A stretch of 35,930 nucleotides of DNA from Acanthaster planci (lineage: Eukaryota; Echinodermata; Asteroidea; Valvatida; Acanthasteridae): contig NW_019091536.1 in the NCBI RefSeq assembly GCF_001949145.1, forward strand, positions 421,792-457,721. The letters are read 5' to 3'. The position numbers and the translations under genes are program-made. This document shows positions 9,761-21,700 of this stretch, piece by piece; within the stretch, counting starts at the first letter, position 1; the number at the start of each line of letters is the position of its first letter. A model generated the notes under the pieces. That model made no database searches and was not told where the DNA came from. It saw only the letters and a program-made list of their open reading frames with translations.

Positions 9761-12700
9761 GTATGTCCATGTACGCACAAACGTGCACTGTACATGAACC
9801 ATCTCATTGGGAAAACATCACCGTACTGGTGTCTGCACATTATTCATTTGTTATTAGCTGAATTCGAGCCCAACAAAATTTCATGATGCCGAAATTATTC
9901 TCTAAGGTTCAACACCAGGTGTCATGAAGGTATATGTACTGTAACAGTACCTTTTTTTTACCAAATGAATAGGGCTGAGTCAATTCGAGTAATTTACTAT
10001 TTGAATATTCAATTTGATCGAATATCTGAATATTCGGTCGCACTGTCTGGCAGATTGTTGAACAAACCATATTCAAAATCAGTTGCAACAACACACAATT
10101 GTACATTATGATATAATATAATATAATAGCTACTCACATCTAGGAGTATCTCCAGCCACGATTTATCAAGATTTAAGAGATGAACAATACTTCTTGCCCT
10201 GTTGAAAATTTCTATTCCTTTAAAATTGTTTAATGAATAATTTACTTTTTAAATCTTTGAAAGATTTCTGACGCTTTTCATTTGAATCTGCTTGAAACAA
10301 GCCTCCATAGAGCAATTTTTCTCATTTAAAACAACAAAAAAAATTTCCCTTCCTTTTCATGAATCTTGCATTTGAATATTCAAATTAGAAAAATAATACT
10401 TGAATATCAGACAATCGAGGTTTGGCTATGCTGTGTGAGGAAAGTTAAGTGAGTGTCGAAGTGCGCCATGTTACAGGACTGTACTACATGTATACATTTG
10501 CATGGAATTGCCCTTTAGCCCAAAACCAAGAGAGTGAGACTCTACATGTACGGTACGGTACATGTACATGTATGTACCGGCAGCAGATAATGTGCCAATT
10601 TGCTGCTTTTGTTCAAAGTTGGCTTTTGGTTTGAGTTCAAGTCTAACCAGTCATTTTTTCCTTCTGCCTTCATTCTTTGCTCTCTACAGAACAAATTCAG
10701 ACTCAGCGCTGCACACGAGCGTGATGGCGCCCATCGATCCATTCCAGGGCCACGGAGGCATGTCGCCGGGCTCGCACAGAAGAGGTAAAAAGTGGGCTAC
10801 CGGTAGCTCAGATCCCAGTTTAGGGCTCAGATTGTCTTTTTCCTTTCCTCGGCTCTCTTTCCCGTTTCTCTTAAGCTGCAGTTGTATTGGAATAAAAGTT
10901 GTGAAAAATTACCGTGAGGAATTGCCAACATTCTGTCACAGTTATTCTGCTAAATGTCCACGCATGAACTACCCTACTTACAGGCTGCGGAAGGTCTTAT
11001 GGTCTCATTAAACCTGTAGTGGCATGTCTTCTGAGACTCTCACCATACAAGGGTGCCCTTTGATTGACCTTATGATCTGACATCAGATGTTGTTAAGGCA
11101 TCTACATTATTTTCCATCTTTGATGTTCCACATACATATATGTGTAGTATTCTATACATGTAGGTGCTAGTGCAGAAAACAAGTTGTCATACAGGTATAC
11201 GGGATCAGAGAGAGATGTAATTAATTCACATCTTGGTACTGTAGAGCTCAGTTGACTAGAAAATTCAAAAATACAAAGTCAATTTTATTTTTTAGCTACG
11301 GGTACAGTGTGCTGATGTGGGAACAGGTCACAAATGATCAATGCAGGTGTCTGGTACTGTGAATGTACTGTATTTAAATTTCATCAGAAAGTCAGAGACT
11401 GCACCAGTGGCACTATTTCGTAATCGTGTCTAGGCCTCCAAAACTGTTGTGCTTGATACCTGTAAATATGTGCAGAGAGATCTGTTGTTGTGTGTATTGA
11501 GGGCTGTATTCATTACTGAAGATTGATGCATTTCTTTGTTCCTTTCATTTGAGGATCATTGTCAACTGAATATTTGATACGCAAACTGCAGCTGCTCGAA
11601 TGCATGGTTAATTTTTTTGTGTGTGTGGGGGGGGTTATACATGTACAATGTATGTGAGCATTTTGAATAGGGGTATCGAAAATACACCATATCCAACAAG
11701 GCATTCAAGAGAAGCACATCCATTCCTCTGACTTCAAACCTCTAGGTGAAACCATCAGGCATCTTTGATCATGTGCACTGTAGTGCAGGAATATGTGCAG
11801 TGTACGTGTATGTCACCCACAACCATCACATTGTTGCAAAAACATAATTGTCTGCCTTAGAATTCAGAGGGAAGTCAACACGTGCGCATGGGGGGGGAAG
11901 ATACTGGGCCGAACACTCGAGTTGTGTGTTTGCACTGTGCTGTGTAACCCCTATCAAACAAGCAGTGATGGGTTGTTTCTGTAACTTGTTTGTTGTCAGT
12001 GTCTGTGTCCCTGCACCTGTCTGCACATAATGTACATGTAGACATCCATGGATGAATGTGTGCATGTGCTTGTATAAATTGTGTGCCACCCCCCCCCATA
12101 AATAAAATTAGCAATCCTGGTATGCTGCAGTTCAGCTCTGTGGTTTTACAGTCTTGTGTTGTATTGATGGGCCCCTGATAAGAATGTGTGTTGTAAGAGG
12201 CACAATGATGTCAGGGGAACGAAAGCTGGCGGCCAAGTGCCCAGCTCCTGCTGAATATGCACATCCGGTTGGTGCCCGGATGAGGCACGAATTCATTTTG
12301 ACAGATGCAGATGCACAGCGTGAGAAACCGGACCAGGTGTCGGCCCATTTGGCTTGTTGGTGCCTGTGTGCCCATGAGATAGCAGTCGTAAAGTTTTGTG
12401 GTTCCCCTTTGGGTTAAATTCACCGAGGGAAACTTCTCCAAGTGCCTGTTGGTGGACTTTCTTTCAGTGTGGAAATTTGTGTAGATCATAAGATTGGTTT
12501 TGAACTTTACTGATATAATAAGCAGCGGCAATGTGAGCATACACTTACATGTATGTAAAAACTAGTTACAGCAATATGCTACATGTGTAATTTTACGTTC
12601 TTAAAATTTGGTTGTTTCTGTTTACAATTAAGGTCAAATATTCATTGGCTTGTTGCTAATCTGCTAGACACCAAACAACGTTTTTCAAATGTTAGAATGT

Positions 12701-15700
12701 TACAGGATTCTGTCCGTTGGCTGATAATCTTATCAGTATTAGTAAAGATATTACCAGCATTGTATTATGTACACATGCAACAATGTTATAAGTGGCATGT
12801 TCTGCATGGTATGCGACCTCAGTGTATCCCACTGAAAACAGCGCAGTTACCAACCTACACAAACATGTACATTGTAGACCTGTATGATTTTATCCTTGTG
12901 TAGACCGTTATCAGCTTCAGGAATAATAACCAGCAATTTGTACCCACGCAGGCTAAAAGTACCAGTGAAATCTCTAATGGGTTATTTTTTTTGAATGCAA
13001 AAGGCCATTTTTCTTGCGCTGACTCTGAGTGAGTGAAACAGCCGTGACGTACATGCACAACGGATTACACCTCATGCTTGATCCCAGTTATTCAGCAAAA
13101 AAATTGTGAACAAGGAATCACTACAGCCAGCCAGAATAAGAGGCCAGAACAGTGATTTTTTCCTTGAATTGGCAACACGATAAGGCAACAAGAGAGGACA
13201 GAAAATAAAAGACATATACTTCAACCAACCCCCCCCCACCTGTATGGTTTCCACAGAAATTCTACATCAGCTGTCCTACTATTCCATTTAAAACAGACAT
13301 CTGCTTGGCTCATTTAGTGATGTTCTCAGGGCCCTGTGTAAGAGGGCTTCCAATTAATAATGCAGTGGACAAGCATGATATGCAGAAATGTACTAGGTAC
13401 ATGTACATGTATGCATGACACAAATACAGAAAAGGACAGCAGTCACCTTGACAGTGATTGCCCAGTGCCTACATCAAAATTTTGGGGGTGGATCATGTGA
13501 ACTCTCAAAACCAGTTCAACTCTTCTTCTGTCTGTGAATCAGCACACAGGCTGGAATGGTATTCCCACCTTCAACTGAAATGCAGACGGAACAAAGATTG
13601 CCTCCTGCATGCAGTTGTGACACTAGACGCTGGCTTGCTTCTTTTCTTTTTGGTACGCATGAAAACCGGTTCAGGTTTGCGTGCTGATTATTCATATCAT
13701 AACATCGCTACTGATAGAACAGGTCACGAATTGTTGGAGTCACAGCAAATGTGCACATTTGACATGGTGTATATTTGACCATCAGGGAAACACTGCTGAA
13801 GTGCGGGTAACCTGCATGTACATGCACTTGTAAACAGTCCTAAATCCTCCATTTTCAATATGATTTTTACATATACCCTAAGGGGTTAAGGTTAAGTGTG
13901 TTTTGTCCTACATAAGCCAATTATTGTCTGCAGCGCAGTGACAGGCTGTGAGCTGCCGGTAACTGCATCTTTGTGGAGCTACTACAGTAGTTTCAGAAGG
14001 ACTCCTTTTTGTGATGAGTCTAATCTATCCGCTCTGAGTGGAACAAAAGAGGGCGTGTTTTTTTGGTAATCACCGCATAGGCGCGCCTTGAGGCTTGCAA
14101 GTGTATGCGCGTTTGACACAGAGCACCCTGAGTACGCGTAACTAATTTACTCCGGCATGTATGGTCTTTGCGTAGCTGCTTGTAACCACCTGTCTTTCTT
14201 TTCGCCGATTGGGGGGGGTGCACTTCAGCTCAGGGTGGATTAGATTGAACAAGAAGTAGATTGGACATGTTACAATTCCTAGAATATACCATGCCTCTCA
14301 TCCTGACTTTGAAAGAGTTTCCATTACACATGCACTTGAACAGAAATTATCATTGATAAAAAGTCTGGCGTATTTCATTGCTGAAGGAATGTCTCAAAAG
14401 TCAAATTGGTAACTCCTGTTCCAACCACAACATTGCCTATTTCATCAATTGGGAACACTTACTCTTTCTAGAGACCAATGCGTGTTCCCAAATGGGAATC
14501 AGTGGGCTACCAGTACATGTATGTGTGTGTAAGCCAACTTGGACGCACCAAATGGGAATACGGGGAATACCCTCCAGGAATACACATTCCCTGAAGGAGT
14601 CTTCCAGTGGGAATAGGAGCGCTCTGACTTTCAAGGTGCTTCCTTAGTTACCATGTTTTATTAGGGAGAATTTCACTAGTTGAAACATTGTGACAGCTTT
14701 GTCCACTTGCGAAGACTAGGGATTTAAAATGATCTTTAACGTCTCATTTCAGCTGAGATGGTGGTGGATCACTCAGGTAACACATTGAAAACTCCTGTGT
14801 GGGATGCCAAGAAGGTAAGAATCAGAAGATGTTGTTTGTGTACCGGTACGTGCTGTCCTTTCATTATTATTCTTTTTAATTTGCCGCAGCTTCCGTTCTG
14901 ATTGATGCTTGCGTCCTTTAAGCAAGGAATCTTTAGCACTGAGTGGAAGGTACTTTAGAATCATTAAAGTACATGTGTGTCCGCAGTAAATGTCTCCATA
15001 ATACTTCATAGGATCCAAGTGAGGATTTCAATAAAGTGCTTTCTTAATGGCATTTTTGTCACCAGACACTGAGATCCCAAGTGATAATGGACATCCCTCT
15101 GCGGTGCAATGTACAAAGTATTCCAAGAAAAGGAAGACTGGATATTGAAATTATAGTGTATTTAGGAAGTCAAGATGACCGGGAATTCTGTATCTCCTTT
15201 CAACTGACACTCTGTATTGATTCTCACTAATTTTGCATGAGAATAGTCTGAGAGAAAAGAATATCTTTAAGTCCAAGGTATGAAGTGAGAGAACTCTTAG
15301 CCGCAGGAAAAAAAAAGCAGGGTAAAAATTCAAGTGCTATGCATAATCAATGTGTTGATTAACTAAATGGAGTCAGAAATGAAACACTTTTGTCATCATC
15401 TACTGAAGGGTCCTGGTAGCTTCAAGATACTATTTTTCAAATGGTATCTTAAACTACCGGCACATGTGTGAAGACTCCTCAGGAAAGAATCCATTGTGAA
15501 GATTCATGTGGGCAGTATCCTATACTACCATCTGCGATCAATTAAAGTTGGGTAAAATGTTGACGGGTCATTCTTTAAATTTAGGGTCCAGTTTTTTTTC
15601 CTGTCCTTGTTTCATCTGTCGTATGATTTGTAAGTTCAGAACACATTCTTTAATTGCCCCCCAAAATAAACATAGTGTGAAGTCAATTTCAATGATTTAT

Positions 15701-18700
15701 CCCCATCAAATTACACCTGTCAGTGTCAGGTTTAATAGGGACAGAAAAATGTCACGTCGGACCTCAGATTTATACATGTAGAATGACCCTTATCTCTCAA
15801 TGTTGGTTTCAAAGTGATTCCTTTGTACAATGTAGTGGGGCTAAGTTTTGATTACTTTTTGATATTTCCCTTTTCTTACTTTTTGATATTTCCCTTTTCT
15901 ACTTTTTGAAGGTCCCAATAACCTAACATTAACGTACATGTACATGTAGTCTACATTTGCCACTTCCTTTTTGTGCACAGTAAGTGCAGTTTGACACCAC
16001 AGCCCTCTGAGGCTACCCCTTTTCTTTATAGAGATCGGAGACAAGCTCTCTTTTTTCCTCTTTTCCTGTCTCCCCTCCTGCAGATGCAGCCCAGGCCCAG
16101 GTCCTGTGAGGTGCCCGGAATAAAGTGAGTGTTATGCAGTTTGCAGTGATCCGGGCCCTTTTTAATCCTGGACGTGTCACAACATGCGATCGAATTAACC
16201 TGAAAATGGAGCTGGGCGAATTTGCCTAATTGCACAATTAGCTTACCCTTCCTATCGAGGCGCTGCACACTTCGAATCCAGTCCCCCTCCCCCTGATTGA
16301 AGGGACAAGGAGATTTAGACGTGCTGTTTTGCAGCATTTACAGCGCGCTGTTAGTGTGGTTTCATCGAAACCGCTGACAGGTTTTTCCTGCAGGCTTTTT
16401 CGATAAACAGGGTGAATCATGGCAATTTTTAAAACGGCCCCTGCATTTTAAGTAATTAATCCACTTCCTTGGGTTCTTTCTCTGAGGGAGGACTCAAGTT
16501 GTGCCAACTTTAAAGAGTTTTTCCCCTTAATCAGGGTACGAGCACAGAATTTGCTTTAGATAACCATTGTGACTGGCTCCACAAAAATGGGCATTTTTTT
16601 CAAGAGAGCTACATACACATTTGAATTGGTTACATTGTAAACTTTAATTTGGTGTAGATTTGAAGCCTGTAACATTTTGCAATCCCGAGATGTACTGATT
16701 TTGTGTGTAATCATACCATACACATTAACAGAAGTAATGTCAGTCAGAAATAAAGCCCTTTAAACACAGGAAGTGTTGGAACTGTATGAACTGTGAAAGT
16801 ATTGATATAATAGAAGCCAATAAACCAAGAAGTAATAGAATCACCCTTTCCACATAGAAAAGCCCTTAGCGTGAAATAGCACAACAATCTTTGATACCCT
16901 TTTCACAAAGCGGGCCGCATTTGTGTCAAGTAAGAGTGGGAGACAAAGATAAAAGTACATTGATGGTATCTCTTGGAAACTGATTGATGCTTTTTGGGGA
17001 GGGGGTGTATTGGTATTTCATCTTGTCAGTGTAACAAGGCCGTAACTTCCATTTGTTTTGTACACAAGATTCCGGTACGACCTTGTTGCACTGACGTGAC
17101 GATTTACTGAATGCCATTCACAATCGTTATCTACAAAAGTTCTTTCGGAAAAGGACATCTTACGTTTGTTTTGTGTACCTATTTTATCCCGATCCCCAGA
17201 ATTTGATATTATTTCAGCCTGCTCTGAAGCAGTCACAGTGCTGAAGTTACCCTTCTTCGGCAATTTTCTTAGGTGGCTTCAAACTTGTGGCTGACTTTGT
17301 GTTGTGTAAACAGTTACAAATGGCCTTCCAATGACTAGGTTTTTGCAGTCTGAGCCTTCTTGGGTGAGCGATTCTTATGAAATCTACCTGTGAAACCTAC
17401 CCAACCAGCAGCATCTGATTGCCCATTTTTCAGCCTTCATTGCAAGGCTACACAGTGCCCATAAACACACAGCGCATGATGCCTATACCAGCAAAATGAG
17501 CCCGTTCAGTATTTCATAAAGGCAAGGTCATTCAAGAACAAAGTGCGCATGCGAATCTGCATATGGCTGCACCAATAGGGCAGACGATGCTCATGGGTAT
17601 TGCTTTTCCCGAATGACCTCAGATGTATGTCATTTTATGTCGTGCTATTGAAATGCCAGACTAAGTTGTTCTACCCACATAAGGGTGCTCCTAATATGAA
17701 GTTACCCAATAATGGTCATTTCTTAAATCTCGTGCTTACGCGTTCCTTATTTCCCCCTCCCCACACCCCCTCCTTTTCACAGCATCTGCCCGTCGTCAGA
17801 CCAGACAGAGACAGAGCCTAGCGCCGACCCCATTCCCATCTCCAACAACACGGGCTCTTTGCCGGACCTGACCAACCTGCACATCCCCTCGCCTCTGCCC
17901 ACCCCGCTAGACCCGGAGGACCAGCAGGTGTCGGCCTACAACCACGGCGGGGGTGGGAGTGGAGGAGGAGGGGGTGGAAGCCCCGGCAACCTGTCCGGCA
18001 GCATGCCCTCACCAACTCATCTCAGTACCTCGCCTACCAATCACACCCAGGTAATGCCGCAGGTGGCACTAGCTGACACAGTGTGCGGGGCGTGAGGCTG
18101 TAGGAGAATGCCAAGTGGTACTGTTGGAGTTTATTCTGATTGACGATATATGATGATACTGTGGTTAGTCTTTAGCCAAGGTGGTTGTAGCAATCACTGT
18201 AGTCTTTGTCCACGCTTCTAGAGAGAAGATGCCCCATTTATAAGTCAGAGATGAAACCAAAGGAGGGGCCCAAAGTGCATTAGTTTGCAAGCGGATACGG
18301 GGTAGTGTGAAAATATGCAAGGTTGATGCCTAGAAATGCTATTGATCCCACACATGGTGAAAGTGCAGAAGAAAGAAGTGCACGCTCCCCAAGATACGTG
18401 GTGTGTAGGAAAGTGCTTGACTTAATGTTAAAACAACAAGGAGGTCCTGAGTGTTGATGTTCCCTCTCCATTATCCTTAAATACGCTGGATGTAACAAGG
18501 TTCTTTGTATTTGCACCTTGGGGGGTTTGGGTTACATGGTCCTTAAATGCAGTAAACACCGGTTAGCAATCCATTCCTCCATGGAACACTGTTTTGTATA
18601 TAAACTCCTCTCTTGGAGACAGGTCAGTTTCTTTATTTAAAGCAACTTGTAGAGATTCCTCCGACCCTGGCCGTGTTTTTCTGAATTGACTGACAAATCT

Positions 18701-21700
18701 ACAGTGGGAGCGGCATGTTGTGGTGTCGCAGTGACGTCAACAGGCTGTGAACAGTTTAGCCAAAGGATATTCAGACGCTGTGAATTACATGTACTTATGT
18801 CCCTTAATGAATTTTTAGTTGCATTCCAAACTCTTAAGGGTTCCTCATGTTCTGAATGTACAGTGTACTTTGTTAATGCATGATATATTGGCATATTTCT
18901 AATTTGATTTCGACATAAAACTTGCAAGATTGTTACATTCTCAGTGATTGTTCATCTTCATGTATTGCTTGGAACTGTAGCATTTCACGTGTGACTGTGA
19001 AACTGTTTCTTGTTAGTCTCTTTTCTCTACTGGAAATCAATTAGACTTGAATTTCATGGGCAGAAAAAGTGTGGAAGATTTCCTTGTTCTTGAAACGTTC
19101 CTGCCATCACAAATTGAAAAGCACTGGACTAAGTCAGAAAGTCTCGTGCAGCTTGGAATCCTGTGGTTCTTGGAAGTTCCAGCTGTGTTGAACATAAGAA
19201 GTGGTGCTTGTGGCAAGCATTACTGGAGAATGTAAGGTTTGTGACTAAGGCATATTGATTAGGTTAAATGACTTCACTCATGTGACGCTGGATTTGCCAC
19301 TCCACACAGTTTCACAAGGTTTAATCAAATGCCTGAATTGTTCCATGAAACAGTGCAACACCGTTCTCCCTTTTTTCCCCTTCCCCAGGTTGTAGGTCAA
19401 CACAGTCCGCAGATAAGTCCACAAGTAAGTCCACAGATAACAAGGCGTCATGGCGTGAACAGTGCCAACAGCCCCCTTGGGATACATGCAACTAACGAAC
19501 ATCAGCGGCGGCAGCAGCATCAACAACAAGCACAGCATCAGCACAGACAACACCAGCAACAACAGCAACAATCACAGCAGCAGCAGCAGGCCCAACAAGC
19601 ACAACAACAACAGCAGCAGCATCAACAGCAGCACTTCATCAGACAGGTCTGTACCCTGTGTATCTCGGTCGTCTGTCAGTCCTGTGTGTAGATTGCCAAA
19701 GATCCCCTCTTGTTTTGCGTTGCTTTTCTCAGGTTAGACACTGGTTTGGTTCAGTGCATGCTGGATGGATGTAACTAGAAAGCTGGGGAGGGTTAAGCCC
19801 TCACCACCTTGATTTGATTTATTTCAACCTTTCATTTTCCCATGTCATGTAGTGTTGCATATAGCCCCCCTGCCACCAGACATTCATTAGTAAGATCAGA
19901 GATCTCTGTGCACCTTTGTCCACCGTTACCATCATTCCCTCTCTTACCTTCATCCAGGGCAAATTTCCAAGGAACCATGTCACCCTTTGTCTTTCCCATA
20001 GGCTGACCCGGACTCCCACTTCCGTCTAAGAAAAACAAAAGTTCTAGAACAATTCCCAAACCCCGAAGTCAGGCAGAGACTGAAAGGCCTACTCACTGAC
20101 ACTGGTAGCATTTAAAAAGTCGGCACCGCAGCATTGAGAGGGTTAGGGAGAAACTACAAGAAAAGTCGCGAAGCAGCTCTTGCTACTGCTTCTCTCTCTT
20201 TTGTCTGCTTGAACAACACCAGCCTTTGTCATGACCATTCTTCCCCATTCCCCTCTTCCTCCATGTTCTCATCAGGGTATAGCTGTGGACGCGGCGGCCA
20301 TGGCAATGGAGCACCGGGCGCACCACCAGCAGTATCCCCAGCAGCTTTACACGCAGGGCCAGCCTCAAGCGGTCCAGGCAGCTCCTCCCAACCTCACGCT
20401 GGACATGTCAAAGGTCGGTCAGGCTTGCTGATTTTTTTTGCCGGTGTGCTGTTGCCGTGCCTGTGCTTTGACATAGTTCTTGGGGCCCACATATGCGCAC
20501 TGGTGTATCTCCGAACTGTTGCAATAGTCGGAACTCTGCCGAGTTGGGTTTTCAGTTCCTGCTCGATGGCCTTGTGTGCTGCTAGTGGTTTCTTTTCCGT
20601 TGAAAGATACATCTGCGTAGAGATCGTTGACTTCCATTTCATTTGACCCATTGCAGGTGCTTGTCAACTTCATTAGTGTGAATTTCCCAAGAACCACCAA
20701 CAGATCCACCATCAGTCGTTCCTTTATTTCAGATGTAGCTGAAAGGTTTTGCCCTCCAACCCCCAAATTCTCTTCTGTCAGCACCAAATTTAAGCTACTT
20801 ATAATTCACAGCCAACCTTCTAATCTCACTGTCTTTTGGGTATGCTCCCTCGCTTCCCTGGATATCGTGGGTTTATAATTCCATCATTAGTGATTGTGTT
20901 GGGCAATTCTGGCATTTTTCGAATTTGTTCGATTGCCGGAGGGAATTATGAGTCCACTTGGAATTGATTCCAGTTTTCATTGATGAAAATAAATATGGAA
21001 AAAAAGTGCCCTGTAGCAGTTTGTAGTTCATGCAATTTATCAAGACCTTTTTTTTTCCCAATAAAAAAACTGATCGATTGGTTGTCTATTTTTGTTTTCA
21101 AATATGATATATATAAGTTTCAGTAGAACCAAAACATTTGAGGATGTATCCCTGTTTATACACGTACAACGGTGACTGTGAATTGAATCTCAGAGGAAGG
21201 GAGTTAAGAACTTGAGGTAATTGATGTCCTGTTAAAAAAAAAAGTGGCACCACGGTCGTGATTCCTAGAGTGGAATCAAGTCCAATCGATTCCTGCATAG
21301 AATGACTTAATACCATCGAGTGCATGGGCTGACTCTACAGCCAACAGGAACACTTCCACCCCCCAGAAGACACTGGGTAGTGAATGCATCCATTTCTGGT
21401 ACCCCTGTGTTATACTGCCAGCCGCAACTGTAATTATCAGATGCAGATATTGTTCATTACTTGTCACTCCGGTTTTGCAGTCATGCCACCTATGTGGCCT
21501 AGACTTCCTACTCATTCTATATAGTTCATAGGCTATTACCTATATAGAATTAGTAGGAAGTCACAGTCACTTTAAAAATAATCGTACAATGACTGTGGTG
21601 TTTTATCAAATCTCCAATCATGTCCAGGGGGGCCTGCAATACCGGGATGGCAAGTGCGTGGTCAGTACCTCTTGTACATCACCTACCTCGCCTGTCTCCA

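Noticed and set aside
16026-16337. 103-codon minus-strand frame over a Crtc mini-exon
   Set aside because: It overlaps the well-supported + strand exon and intron and matches no family I know.
19278-19571. Leucine-rich minus-strand open frame resembling a signal peptide or membrane segment
   Set aside because: It is the reverse-strand shadow of the CAG/CAA glutamine tract of Crtc.
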